From Ailanthus altissimus (taxonomy: Eukaryota > Streptophyta > Magnoliopsida > Sapindales > Simaroubaceae): DNA of 64,000 nt. How positions within the stretch are numbered: the stretch's first letter is position 1; every line of letters starts with the position of its first letter. The notes under the pieces were generated by a model. It saw nothing but the letters and a program-made list of their open reading frames with translations, searched no databases and had not been told where the DNA came from. Positions 23,784 to 36,699 of this stretch are shown here, in pieces. Location of the stretch: assembly GCA_946807835.1 (NCBI GenBank), contig OX327690.1, positions 11,318,501 to 11,382,500 of the forward strand, read 5' to 3'. A program made the translations under genes and the position numbers.

Positions 23784-23795
23784 GCTCTGATACAA
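23784..23795 (-). other. Primer-binding site, initiator tRNA-Met, one mismatch
   Basis: Minus strand reads TTGTATCAGAGC against the expected TGGTATCAGAGC. It is two bases inside the LTR boundary at 23798, so the LTR to its right is the 5' LTR of a minus-strand element. Confidence 0.8.
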
Positions 23796-23797
23796 TT

Positions 23798-26160
23798 TGT
23801 TAGTGTCTATTAAAATCAAGTGTATATATGAGGTATTTGTGTCCATTATTCATAAATACATATACATGCATCTCATACATAATATATGCGCAGCGAAAAC
23901 TGAAATCTAATTTTCTAAACAATGAGTACAATAAATTTTGCAATTCATTACATTAATGAAATTAAATAGATAATAATCACATTAATACCAAAATTGAGAA
24001 TAATCACCTCGTAAGCCTTTGAAACAGTTTAAGCTAGAGTACCTCCTGAAATGGATCATTGGCAATTCTAAGACTCAACGGGGTGGTCTTGAGTCGCTAA
24101 AATAGCAGCTTAATTTTTTAGCACTGATTTAATATTTAAACCTATAGATTAACTCTTAATCTCTATAGTCTAACACGTAAACTATAAATTTGTTTTTGAT
24201 TTATTCAACATTTGAATTTATCAAAAACCAAATTCTAATGCAAAAATGGGGGCCCTAGATTAAGAGAAAAAGATGAATAATAGAAGAACAATTCTTTGTA
24301 TCTTATTTTTGTTGTCTTTAATACTTAAACACTAAACGAAACTTCTCTTCTCAATTTCCATCAAAAATGGCCGGCCACCAATACTTTGCAACAACAAATG
24401 AATTTTGTTTCTTTTCACTTTATATAGCTTTTAACCCAAGTGTTTAACTCTTAACCATGATCACTTTATTAATAACTTAACAATTAAGTTATAAAATATC
24501 TAAGCCTTTAATACATTAACCTAGGTTAGATTAACTTAGGTTAGTTAGATATTTTTATTAACTTAACCTTACTTAACTATTAACTTAGGTTAAGTTAAGG
24601 TTTATTTAACCATTAAATAAACCAAAATATCTAATTAACTTAACCTAATGGTTAACCTTTAACTATAGTTAAATTAGTTATTTATTAAACAATTAAATAA
24701 ATAAATAAAATTATTTAATAATTAAATAATCAATTAAGTGAAATTACCCTTAAGCCTTTACTTGGTTACCAAGTTAACCAAAAGTAGGTCCCATCTAACC
24801 ACACACTTGAGTAAACTCAACTGAAGGCTCATTATGCACCACGTGTCAACATTTAATTAGTCAATAATAATTGTCAACTAATTAACACACTTAATATCTA
24901 AGTCTTGACAGCGCACATCTTGAGGGTTCCTAAAACAAATATTCAATTTTGTTAAAAAATACAAGATTGAACAATTTAATCTAGTATACTTCATATTGTA
25001 GGACTCCCTAGATTTATACCCGATTCATGAAATAGAACTATTCCATGAGTCCATGATTGATGCCCCACGCACACATCACAAATATTACAAATCAGTGTGT
25101 TAGACCATACAAGTTAAGGTCAAAGCGCATACTTATAATCTTTCCATCACCTATATCCTAGAAGAGCGGAAATATAGATTAGTACCGTCAAATCCCCATA
25201 TGCTCATCCGTAAATCTATCTACAGATTTGTATTTCGTAAAAAAATATTTGTAAACTCCTTTACGATATTGTTTAACCCTACAGAAAACTCTTTTTTGGG
25301 GTTTGTGCTTTTGGCCAAAAGACTTTTTAAAATACAATTCTTAGAGCATCAAAATATACAACTCCTCTATTAGAGTTAACGGATCTTATATCTACGCACA
25401 CTGGACTCTATGAGCATCGGACCATACCCAATGACACCCAATGGTCAGACCATGAAAGGCCTCTGACATGCGTGGAACCAAAGCATGGGGGATCACTCAC
25501 AAACCCACCGTGGCGCTCATGTCAAAGGATCATAAATACTACTCAACTTGAGAGGACTAACCATTGACAGCTTCATAGGATGTCTATTGGCGACCTCGTG
25601 AGTCTGTCCAGGATCCAGTCCTGTCTGAATGCCTACATGCCTATACGAGCTCTAAGCTCATAGTTAGCTAAGAATAACCCTCTATACTCTGCAGATATAG
25701 ACATGCATTGATCAATATAAAAAAGGGATTCATTGACAGACCCGCAACAATGAAAATAGATTAAGAATATAGTGTTTGAGAACATACTTACATAATTACA
25801 TTTCCTAGCACCTATTACAACTCTTTGCAACTATGTCATTACTATTATACCCTCAGGTCCTTGTTCCATTACAAACAAGACTCTAACTCCTTAGATATCA
25901 CTGACTCTTATATCTTGCTAATTCTTTAGTAGTGCTAACTCTTAGCATTTATAACTCTTAGCATTACTAACTCTTAGCCCCAGTTTAAACTCCTTTAGAT
26001 CAGATCTGAACTTCTTCAGATGATACAATGTCTGTAACATTACAAGAATTGTATCATATACATATTTAATATTAACAATTATAGTAAATATTTATAATAT
26101 AAATATGTATAATTAATATTCATACAATAATTGAATGACACGTAAGCACTAACTCCAACA
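23798..26160 (-). repeat. Copia 5' LTR (2.36 kb), minus orientation
   Basis: Runs 'tgttagtgtctatt' to 'cactaactccaaca', TG to CA, next to the primer site. Shared blocks with the other copia LTRs are seen at 25010-25130 and 25380-25620, and at the end 'gacacgtaagca'. The left part (24500-24720) is extremely rich in TTAACCTAGGTTA-like palindromes that are not obvious in the other copies. Confidence 0.8.
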
Positions 26161-26349
26161 TTATTATTGTTTCTGTATTTACCAATTTTTCTTTTTTGAC
26201 TTTGAAATATTGAATGTAAAAGTGGTTTTGGCTTCCCTTGATTCTTTTGGGAAGGTTCAATGTATTTTTGGTCTTGCTTGTATTTCAATTTTCTAGTTAT
26301 TTGATTTCCTGCTTCATTTTGGGTGCTTATGTTTTTATTTTTCTGAATG
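26161..26349. other. Flank left of tandem array
   Basis: T-rich on the plus strand; the minus strand has a Lys/Gln-rich open frame of about 100 codons overlapping the LTR end. I see no family and treat it as chance. Confidence 0.3.
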
Positions 26350-26832
26350 TCTTGGGCTTCTTTGATTGGGTGGCTTAAGGGCACACAATCTTTCCAAGGA
26401 AAGGTGATTGTGACACTCTATGTGCATAAGCTACCTTAGGTTGGGTGTCTAATAGGCACATGACTCTTTCAAAGGAAGGTAACTATAATATTTTCACTAT
26501 ACGAGCTTCTTAAGGTAGGGTAGCTTATGGGCGTGCGATCCTTCAAAGGCAATAACTTTAACATTATGTATATATAAATTTCATAACGTAAGGTTGTCTA
26601 TAGGCACACAATTCTTCCAAGGAAAGTTAGCATTAACATTTTAGATATACGAGCTTCCTAGGGTAAGGTGTTCTATAGGTACTTAACTCTTCTAAGGAAA
26701 GGTAATTTTGACATTCTGGATATACAAGCTTCCCAAGGTAAGGTCACTTATAGGCACACGACCCTTATGAGGATAGGTAACTTTGATATTTTGATATACG
26801 AGCTTTCAAATGTAAGGTAGCATATAGGCACA
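26350..26832. repeat. 75-bp tandem array, first part
   Basis: About six and a half diverged units of about 75 bp. Typical unit landmarks are 'ggcacacgac', 'ttccaaggaaaggtaac', 'gatatacgagcttcc' and 'aaggtaaggt'. Unit length is a multiple of three, but stops occur in all units. It lies downstream of the gypsy integrase end (28260). The array resumes at 28094 after an LTR-C insertion. Confidence 0.85.
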
Positions 26833-28093
26833 TGACTATTCACGAAATTAAACATGTGTTAATAAAACTACAAGTGCACGGGTCATGAGCAAGTAATAAA
26901 GTGATGAGTGAGTATCATTCCCACGAGGATTGATGCTCTAAATTAATGTTGATTACAACGGTGTTAACAACCTAACTTTATCTAGGCTAAATAAAACACT
27001 AAAATGGTTAAGGAACATAAGGATGTGAAAACCTAAAATTAAACAAGTTTTTGGAGAGTCGAATTTTATGGCAAAAGAGTTATACGATCTTGATTTCACT
27101 CAACCTTTTATGTTCTTTAAAGTTAGTGATTAACAACTAATCTTGTGAATTCATTAATCAAGGGCTTTGAACTAATCTCATTACCTCTCCTGAGTGTTGA
27201 ATGGGATCCTATGAATACATAATCAAGTTGATATCCTTATCCAACTTGTTATCTATACATACATTAAGTCACCCTTAAGTGACCACCTTAATTCTATTAG
27301 TCTCCCAACTCAATAAAATCAAAGGCTATGTTTTTAATTCCAACAGATGGGTTAAACTTTCCCAAGTACATAACCTACAAGCCTAAATCATCTAATAAAT
27401 TTTCCAATCTAATTACAAGATGTAGTCATTAACCAACTAACAACATCAAAACATAGTATTCATTAGAGTTTCATTAAGCTGTAGAACAATAAATTTATCT
27501 ATCTATAGTTAAATGCACAGATACAATAATCTAAAAGTTCATAAGATTAACCATGTTCAAAACAATACAAATTATAAAATAAAATTTAAACTAAAGTAAA
27601 TGAGAAAAGATGAGAAAGAAGAACTAGTTGGAGAAGCTTTTGGGGTCTTTAATCTTCAAGGGTCTTCAAGATTTCAAGCTCTAATGTACTTTCTCTCACT
27701 AGAAACTTTTAGTTTTTGCTATCTAATTTGTGCTCTCTCCTCCCTCTTTAAATGAGACATTTATCCTCCTTTTATAGGTTTTAAATTAGGCTCATAGAAT
27801 TAGACATAAATCTTTAGAAAAATTCCCTAGCGTACAGCTCCATGGCCTTAAGTTTTTGCTCGAAATGGTGCTGTGGTGCACTTACAAAATTTTGTAAGTT
27901 CACTATTTAAATTGACCATTTTGGTCCTTTTCACCTTTTTATGCATTGTCCTCAATTGTTTTACCCTAAATAGCTCAGTTAACTTGGAACTTACAAAATA
28001 ATATTAACGCACATAAAAAATATATATTCTTATTTAAATTGAGTAATTATCAAGTTTAGAATATTAAAATAATGATATAAAATACACTCATCA
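26833..28093 (-). repeat. LTR-C copy 1 (1.26 kb), solo, minus orientation
   Basis: Runs 'tgactattcacg' to 'aatacactcatca' and is the reverse complement of the LTR-C copy at 29153-30462. It breaks the 75-bp array inside a unit ('ggcaca' | 'acgaccc'), so it is younger than the array. I could not find a convincing target-site duplication. Confidence 0.7.
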
Positions 28094-28200
28094 ACGACCC
28101 TTTCAAGGGAAGGTAACTTTAATAATCTGGCTATACGAACTTCCCAAGGTAAGGTGGCCTATGAGCATATGACCCTTGTAAGGGAGGTAACTTTTGAGAA
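28094..28200. repeat. 75-bp tandem array, second part
   Basis: Completes the unit broken at 26832 and adds about one more ('cgaccctttcaaggg', 'ctatacgaacttccc', 'aaggtggcctatgagc'). Confidence 0.85.
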
Positions 28201-28259
28201 GATATTGTTGAGTAGTGAATCATGTGTATTGAAAAATTCCTTAATAATGTAATTAAAAT

Positions 28260-31200
28260 AATTGCCTACATACGACACTAAAAATTTGCTTACACATAGA
28301 AGTTTTTGACTTTGAAAATGTTCCATGGTATGGGGATGGGTTCCCTTTCCATGGTTTATAGAATGAAAGCTCCCCAGCTTATGTTTTTGATGACTTTATA
28401 TGGTTCTTCCCATATTTTTTCCATTTTGCAAGTATCCTATTCTTTGTTTATGTGAAGTGCTTCTATTAGTACTAAGTCTCTTTCGTTGAGTTCATCTTTT
28501 TTTACTATCGTACAATCTTTTTATCTTCTTTTTGTAAACTGCGACATAGATTTCTACAATGTTATAATCTTCCTTGGCAAGGTCTTTGGTTATGGAAAGA
28601 GCTTCATTGTTCAATTATAGTCTTACTAGCTTGGTTCATAAGGTAGGAATGAATATTTCTATGGAAAGTAGTACTTCTATTTCGTATACCAATATATAGG
28701 GTATGCTTTTGATTGATCTATTTTTGGTCACCATGTATGCCCGAAAAACTCAAGGAAGTTCTTCTAGCCATTTTCCTTTATTTTGTTTAAATATCTTTTT
28801 TAAGATTGTGAAAACGGTCCCATTGGTGATCTTTACTGATTCATTTCCCTATGGGTAGTTATGAGAGGAAACTTTTTGCTAAATCGTATATTTATTATAG
28901 ATGGTGGTCACAATTATGCTAATGAACTACTTCCCATTATCTAAAACTAGCACCTATGGCATCCCGTATCTAGTGATAATGTTAGTCTATTGGAATTTCT
29001 TTACCTCAGTGCTAGTTATGCTGTTATAAGCTCGCCTTCCACATATTTTGTGAAATAATTGGTTGCCAAGAGAACGAATCGCTTCCCGTTGGTTGTTATG
29101 GGCAAGGGACCTATAATGTCCACTCTTCAATAAACAAAAGGCTATGGACTGGTGATAAGTGTATTTTAAACTTATTGTTTTAGTTTCCTTAGGTTTGAAA
29201 TTTGTTAATTTTAAGCATGGTTATGAGGCTTTTTATGAACTTTAATGTTATTTTATAGGTTTGAGGCCAATGAAGCTATTAGGTTGAAATTTCTAGAAAA
29301 ACAAGGCAAGAATATAAAAATAAAATCACAGCTCAGCTCTACAGTCCCAAGAAGTGAAGTTGCAGTGCTGGAAAGGACTAAAAGGAGCATCTTGAATAGA
29401 AACGCAAGGTCGTAGCGTTGATTTTCAAGGTCGCAATAGTAAAACCTTATCGGTCCAGCATCGCAGCACTGGAAAGCAAGGCTGCAATGCTGGCCATGAA
29501 AATTTGAGCAGCAAAAGAAGTCCTTTTAAGATTGGAAAATTTACCCTAAGCTGGGAGAAAAATTCATAAATAGAAGACAAATGGCCCATTTCAAGGGAGA
29601 GCAATAGAGTCAATGAAGAAGAAATGACATCAAAAAGAGTCAAGAAGAAGAAGAGATTGAAGATTAGAGCATAAAAGCAACATAATTTTACTTCTTTTCT
29701 CATATTCATCTCTTAGTTTTTGAATCTTCTTTATGATGTTAAACCTGATATGTTTTGAAAATCTTAAATTCATCGTGAATTGAATTTCTTTTCTACATAT
29801 AGTTTGAATTCTATTTTTTCTTTGATTCATATTATTCAATAAATGAATTATTTTATCTTCTGCTTAATGATTTTTAGATGCTTGGTCACTCTGTAAATTG
29901 ATTAGGTAACCTTTATGAACTTCAAAAATGTATTTTAGGTTCAGTCATAAATAGAATAATATATGATAATTGATACTTTGTGATACATTAGTGTAAGATA
30001 GGAATATGTTTGTATGACATATGCAACCATTAAAGAGAACCTAAACTTAATGAATTATTTCTTAATTTAATTCGCATAGGAATATGGTGAGTTAATTCAA
30101 AAGGATATTCTTGTTTGACCATTGGAAGAGGCTTGTAGGTAAATTAGGATTCTTGGTTGAAAATTCTAGTTAAGTAATTGATTCAAGGAGGAGAATTAGT
30201 AAATTAAGTGAAGATTGAAACCCTATGTTTATCTTTATCAGCGAGTTCACTAATTCTTTTACTCATACTCTTGTTACTTTTTCTTTATTTTTATTTATAT
30301 TTATTTTGAACCTTTTAATCAGTTATTTGAATAAATTGAGAATGGATATAGGTTAATTCTTAGTAAAATAAAATAACAAGTCTTCGTAGGAATAATACTC
30401 TATTCATCATTATATTACTTATTTTGATATGTGCACTTGTGTTAGAAAATTCATAATAGTCAATGACGGCATTCAAGTTCTTAGCTGGAAGATGGATGAG
30501 TGTAGTGTGTTTTTGGCACTTATTCTATTTTCTTACATACTTCTAAGTGTTTTACTATATAGTGGGCTAGTAGTACCCTTGTCTTAGGATTTTGTGGGCA
30601 GGGATTCTTTCGCTAAAGTGGTTCCCATATGCACCTTCATGCACTTCCTCTATTATTTTTCTTATTCTTAGGATATACATCATACATATACTCCTTAAAA
30701 TGCCCTTCTTTATAATTCTCCTTTCAACCTTACTTCTGAGGGTAGCTTCCCATCCTACAAGAAATTAATATATGGGGCCATCCAACTAGTAGAATGTGAG
30801 ATTTCCATTAAATCTTTTGCTTCTACTTTTGGTTTTGCCATGACTTCTTCTTCCACAGCTGTCTTTTCTATAGTGTAAAGTGGAGTTATTCTTATGAGGG
30901 AATATCTTACTGTTAAGGCTTTTCCTGGCAATCTGTTTGCTTCTGCTTTTTGGTTCCTGGGCATTTGGGTGATCATAACTTTCTATAATCATTTGACTTC
31001 TTCTTTTGCTTTGGTGAGATAACTATTCATCCTCATTTCCTTTGTTGTGTAATCTTCATTCAACTAAGAAGTAACTAAGGCAGAGTTAGAATATATTTGG
31101 AATCCTTTATCATTAATTGGTAGACTATTATCAGTCCCTCGACTAGTGCCTTATATTCTATTTTATTGTTGAATGCTATAGACAACAGTCTTACCATATG

Positions 31201-32114
31201 TTCCAGTTTAGCCTTTTTAGGCTTTTGATGCTCATGCTTAAAATTAACCCTTTTTGGTTGAAGAATCCATCTATATGCATCTGCTAGGCTTCCCCTAAAT
31301 ATATGGGTTCCGATAATAGAACGCCATCTTCTACAGCAAGTTCACATTCTAACAGAAAAGTTTGCCATTGCTTGCCTCTTAATTGCAGTCTTCAGTTGGT
31401 ACTCTATGTCCAAGTGAATTAGTCTCATTACTATCTTGGTGACCAACTAATGACAAGATACATTTTAGAGGGTAGGATGTGTATATTACAATAGGGTATG
31501 CTTTGAAATAGTGTAAGAGCTTGTCTGGCCACCAATTCTATAATTGCTATTTGTCTTCAAGTGCTTCCACTTTGGGTAGAAGTGGAAGTTATGCATTGGT
31601 TAGTGAAGTGGTGTTGTCTATTGTTCATACAGTCCATACTTCTAATATTTTCCCTTCATGCCAATTTTGGTTATTTTCTTTACATCTTTCTTTGTGCTTT
31701 GTGGTTTAATTGAGTTGGTGTAGTCTAGCCTAAAGTTGTCCCTCTTTGACATTTATTGTTCCTCTTCTACTGCACCACGCCACTTAGTGTTAGGTGGAAG
31801 GGACAACTTTTATGTAATGTAGCCAGTAAAATCCAGTTATAACATCGCAAATGGAGGGTGCATCGACTATAAGGTAATCTACGTTGCTTCCACTGGTAGT
31901 GTGCCATTCCTTTAACTTGTAGTTATTGTCCTCCAAATGCGATACGGTCAATATTGCATCATCAGATGTCTTTTTTTGTCTAACCTCATGCATTACAAGG
32001 CCTCCCATCACAAGATATCCATGTTGCTTTTTTTGATGACTAATACCTTCTTTACTAGTATCTCTGTGATGGTTATACTTACTACCAACGGGTCAAAATG
32101 TGGATGTAATGGAC
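28260..32114 (-). pseudogene. Ty3-gypsy pol pseudogene (protease, RT linker, RNase H, integrase)
   Basis: On the minus strand the domains follow the gypsy order. Protease remnant at 32114-31790: 'HPHFDPLVVSITI', then 'YLIVDAPSICDVI', with the usual Asp-Ser/Gly active site replaced ('KKSNMDIL'). RT is mostly deleted. RT-RNase H linker near 31440-31370: 'HLDIEYQLKTAIKRQAMA'. RNase H near 31290-31110: 'AFNNKIEYKALVEGLI'. RH-integrase linker near 30780. Integrase at 29125-28650: 'VDIIGPLPITTNGKRFVLL', 'IITRYGMP', 'LVLDNGK', and a third catalytic position reading Lys instead of Glu in 'VKITNGT'. The pol end is near 28260: 'WEEPYKVI', 'IPIPWNIFKVKNFY'. Stops and frameshifts occur throughout. LTR-C copy 2 splits the integrase. 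RT loss and the changed active sites show it is dead. Confidence 0.8.
29153..30462 (+). repeat. LTR-C copy 2 (1.31 kb), solo, plus orientation
   Basis: Runs 'tgataagtgtatttt' to 'attcataatagtca'. It interrupts the gypsy integrase frame between the H2C2-side sequence (30463 onward) and 'VDIIGPLP' (29124). It holds a GC-richer stretch at 29330-29500 with 'gcagtgctgg' and 'gcagcactgg' repeats. The minus-strand ORFs within it look accidental. Confidence 0.7.
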
Positions 32115-33303
32115 AGGTAAGGTTTTTTAAGAGAAAAGTGACCTTAACTCAGGAGGACTTAGTTTTGGCTAGATTTATTATGGAACTCAGTTTGGCTAGG
32201 GACCTCGAGGTTAAATTAGTAAAAGTTAGCGAGTTTCAAAGAAAAACTTGAGTGAAAGATCTAGGGACTAAGCGGGGGGCAATGTCTCGACTAGCACTTG
32301 TCTTTGAGAATAAGAGGTAAGGGCCTCATGGAAAAAGAAAATTACCTATTGAGATCCTTATGCCCTTTATAAGCTAAACAATATACACCCCCCAAAAAAA
32401 AAATAATTGAGAAGGACTTAGATAACCTTAAGGTAAGCTATAAGATCCTAGGACATTACCTTGAGAGTTCTCTATCTAGAGGAGTTTGCTAGCAAGGTCA
32501 CTCAACACCTCACTATTTTAAATTATGACTTATATTGTTGATTTAACCCTACTTTATACATATGCTCGTACACTACAACTCCCCCTAGCTCAAGTAAACT
32601 TGAATTTCTAAAGCATTTTATCTAGGCTGTTTATAATACAGGCATGATTTATCAAATTCGAGAATAAATTTTAGAAGCTCTAATAGTTGTATTAGCTTTA
32701 TTGTAACGCGGATAAGAAAGAGGTCAACTATCGCATGGGCTATGAGGATTGCCTAACCCCATAATGAACATGCCTTCCAGCAATTTAATATAGGGGGCGA
32801 ATATGGTTGGTATACTCTATAGATGCGTGAGGAGTATGTTTGTCCTCGATCCTTCAATATAATAGGTCTTTGACTTCTCTTATTATGTCTTTTGTTTATG
32901 ACTTAGAAATTTTTTCTAACTTTGATCTATTTTTTACAGTTCGGTGGTTGTCTAAACCCAAGAAAAGGCTGACATCCATAGGGGGATCGACCATGCTTTG
33001 TAACATGCTAGTTCTATGATGGACCTTATCTTCAAAGAAAGTGTGAGAGATTTCAAGCTTATATCTAAGGTCATTGGAAATTACCTGAAGGAGAAAGGCC
33101 AAAAGAAGAATAAGATAAGTAAGTTATATTGCCTAACTCTTTTATTTTTTTCTCAAGTGCAACTCAAACTACTTTTGAATTCCTTTGTAGAGATGTTGGG
33201 CCAGAGAGGCTTTAGAACAAAGAAGGCTTGAATGTTTAATAAATCAAAGGCCTTATCCCCAAGCACTAAGAACAGAGCAATACCCAACATGTTGCTAACG
33301 GAA
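32115..33303. other. Unassigned, probable gypsy gag-side sequence
   Basis: Directly upstream of the minus-strand protease remnant, so gag would be expected here, but no gag motif was recognised. Short ORFs at 32896-33102 and 33016-33231 overlap on opposite strands and are not supported. Confidence 0.35.
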
Positions 33304-36125
33304 TGTAATATCTGATCCTTATTAGTAGTATAGGTGCCTAGATTTCGGTATAAAGTAATAAAGACACCGTAGAGTTACCCGATTCTAACCCTATTGGAAA
33401 TATTTTTTATGGTGCCCGTGAAAGGTATTAGACCTAAATTGGTAATTTCACACTCGGTTGGAGCGTCAGACGGTCATGGAATATTTTGAAATTTTTCTCT
33501 ATTGGGTTGGAAAAGGAAATTTTAATTTAATACATGAATTTCCATATATGTTAGAAAATAGACTAATTGGAGACAAGTTGGTGGATTGCCAAGATGGAGG
33601 CCTAGTTGGTTCCTTTGACTATTCTAACTAAATAGTTAGAAAGGAACAAATTAAATACTTCCATTTCTAACAATGGCAACTTAGAAATTTAGAAGTAGTT
33701 GAAGGAAAAATTAGACTTTTGAGAGAGCACTATATAAGGATGAAGTGTCTAGAATTTTGCTAAGTAAAAAGCATAAGGTGTTAGAGCACACGAGGGAAAT
33801 TTCGGCCATGAGAAGGAGCTCTTGCTATAGTGACATTCAATGCTTTTTCATGAGTTTTCATCCTTGATCAAGTTAAGATAAAGCAAAATGCAAGTTCCTA
33901 AGATCAATTGAAGCTTCTACTAGTAAAAATCCAAGCAAAAGAGGTAAGAAAAGTATTATATAGTAATTGTGGTGTATGATTTTTCAAGATTAATTCTATT
34001 AATGCTTTTGTGTGAATTCTTGATTTAGATTGAGTTGAATTCAAGTGTGGAACTCAAAGGAGACACCAAACTAAAGGAATTAATAAGGTAGAATTAGGGT
34101 TTGGTGTGATTTTATTGTAGAACCTTCAATTGGATGTTATTAGGGCATTAGAATTAAATTGGCTTGATTTGGATGTCATTGGAGAAAGAAATTGAGAAAA
34201 GAGATGTGTTGGGTGAGTAGGGTAAATTTTGGCCACTTTAGGGATTTTAGGGCTTGAGTTGTGTTTTGGTTCAATTGTTATGTATAAATGATTCCTTGTA
34301 TCAATTGAATGTATATGGTTGATGGAAAATTAAAAATGAAGAAAATGAGACATAATTGTCCATTTTGGTAAGGTAAGGGGCAATTATGTCTATCCAAATT
34401 TATAAGGTGTTAAGTAATTTTTATAGCGTCGGATGGTGGATTAAATAAGATTGAATGACTTTGTAAATGAAAATTGGAAAGTGGAATCCATCTGGGCTTT
34501 GTAAGCCCATTAGGGCGCTTATTAGTTTAATTGAAATTTTAGCATTTGTAAAGGTTCTAAATGTCATTTATGGCATATAGGTGAAGAAAATCGAGACCAG
34601 TAAAAGTCCGGAGAAGAATTGAGTTTGGAGCGGTTGGTGAGTGAAAATCTGTCATGGTTTTTCTTTCGTTTAATATGTTTCTACATATTGAAATTGTATG
34701 TTTTATGTGCTTTTAATGCATAAAAATGATTTACGATTTTGCTATACTGTTATAATTATGCATTTATATGTTCGATTTAAGAAACAATTTTAAAACTACT
34801 AAATTAATTTCAAAGGCCATTGGTACCCTCAGATTTCAGTGTGGTGATAGTTTAAGACCCGACCGGTATATTGAAATTGTATGTTTTATGTGCTTTTAAT
34901 GCATAAAAATGATTTACGATTTTGCTATACAGTTATAATTATGCATTTATATGTTCGATTTAAGAAACAGTTTTAAAACTACTAAATTAATTTCAAAGGC
35001 TATTGGTACCCTCAAATTTCAGTGTGGTGATAGTTTAAGACCCGGCCGCTATATCCCGTACATATGGGCAAGTATTAGAGGGTGAGTCACTAACTCTGAG
35101 AAGTGGGGTTGTCGAGTCATGTGAATCGCGTTATTTGTATGGGGTATTGTCTCGCTATATGTAGGCAATGTAGGATTCCGCTACATAGCCAGTGAGATAT
35201 CTTGAGATGTCACAGTTGGTGTTGCCAGTTTAGACACCCTGTGACCTACTCATGTTATGCGGTACTAGTTGAGTTGTTGTGTGAGTATAGAGTTTTAGGG
35301 TTGCCATTTGTACAGTTTAGAAAGAAAATGACCGAGCGAGGGCTTTAATAGTTTTCGAGCTACCGAACGCACATTACGTATTTATATGTGTACATGTCAG
35401 TTATTATGTTTTATAATTTTATAATACTTTTAGAAGCATATTTTATGCATTTTTTCGGATTTGTTATTTATGCAGTATTTTATTTTTACTGAAAATAATG
35501 CACTCATTGAGTTCTTTTAGCTCACCCATTTTGTGTTTTATATTTTTCAAACCCACTCTAGGTGCAGGCATTGGTGCGTAAGTTGCTGATTCTCCTACAA
35601 TTGATTAGTGGGCTAAGCCTGACGATTATTTTGTAAACGTAAATGTGCTAAGTAGCACATTTTGCTTTTTGCATAGTAGTTATAGACTTATGTATTTTGT
35701 AAATATGTTTTGAGTAAACAAGAAGAGGTTTCGGTATTATAATGATAGTTTCACTTTTTATTATTATGCAAATTTTGGATTGAAATGAAATTATTGAGTT
35801 GAGTTTGGATTTGATTTTGAAAAGGATCGGAGGTCATATTTAGAAGTTGAAAAACTATTTGAAATAGAAGTGTAATTTTCTTGCAGGTTTTATATTGGGA
35901 TTTTAAAAAAAAATAGAGTAAACTTTGTCCGCTTTTTAAAAAAAAAACTTTGGTAAAATATCTTCACAAATATTCCGGGACTTAGTCAGTATGTGTAAGA
36001 AATAAAAAGGGTTTGCCTCACGAAAATTTTCAGTTTTGATAGTGAGATTCTGAGGAGCTTCCGTTAGAGTGTCCGGTGGGGCCCATTAAAACGTACAATA
36101 GAGGGTCTTAGGGCGGGTCCTATCA
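33304..36125 (+). repeat. LTR-B solo LTR (2.82 kb), plus orientation
   Basis: Runs 'tgtaatatctgatcc' to 'cgggtcctatca' and aligns along its length with the inverse copy at 50214-53201. No primer site follows and no polypurine tract precedes. Flanks share GGAA (33300-33303 and 36126-36129), possibly a reduced target duplication. It contains an internal 183-bp tandem duplication. Confidence 0.8.
34685..35050. repeat. 183-bp tandem duplication inside LTR-B
   Basis: Copies begin at 34685 and 34868 ('atattgaaattgtatg') and each ends near 'gaccggtat' or 'ggccgctat'. They differ at only a few positions. The other LTR-B copy has one unit here. Confidence 0.9.
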
Positions 36126-36699
36126 GGAAAAGTTAGGGGAAAGCTTCCTAACATAGTGAAAAAGGCCTCTACTGGTTAAGTGAGGTCCTCGGGGGATCCT
36201 AAGGGAAAATGGGTGATTGTTTTCCCCTACCATCCTCTGTGCAATGTTCTTTAAGTTTTGCCCTATGCCTTCAAAGCCCTACCTTAGCATGCCTAGAGTT
36301 TGGAAAGCCTCTGCTTTTATTGTTGCTATCCCTACCCAGTCATTGGTTGGGAAAGAAACTATTGAATGAATAGTAGGGTCCTTAAGCACCTTCTTCGGCT
36401 TCTCAGGCACCCTCTTTATTAAGAGGGCAAAGTATAGGTATATGCTTATACTGATCAAAGAGTGAGTGTACACCGTAAAGTTTGCCTGATTGAAGGTGAC
36501 CTCAAAATTTAATGAGGTTAAAGTGTTCCAGAAAAGCCTATTGATTTGCTAAAGGTAAGCTGCTCAAACTGCTATGGTTCCATTCTTTGCTTATTAAGGA
36601 CTTATCTAATCTTGACTATTTTTTAGGCGGCTTATATTCTCTTATAGCACCAAGAGGCATAATGGGTACGTTTTAGAACAGCCGCAATCTGAAGTAAGT
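36126..36699. other. Unassigned stretch
   Basis: A 64-codon minus-strand frame at 36473-36279 ('YLYFALLIKRVPEKPKK') has a natural-looking composition, but I cannot place it in a family. Nothing else was seen. Confidence 0.3.

Noticed and set aside
26350..28200. Repeat array considered as CRISPR
   Set aside because: Units abut without unique spacers, have diverged, and the DNA is a plant nuclear retroelement region.
29153..29158. Target-site duplications for the two LTR-C copies
   Set aside because: Flanking 5-mers do not match on either copy (actgg/atgac and gcaca/acgac), so none is claimed.
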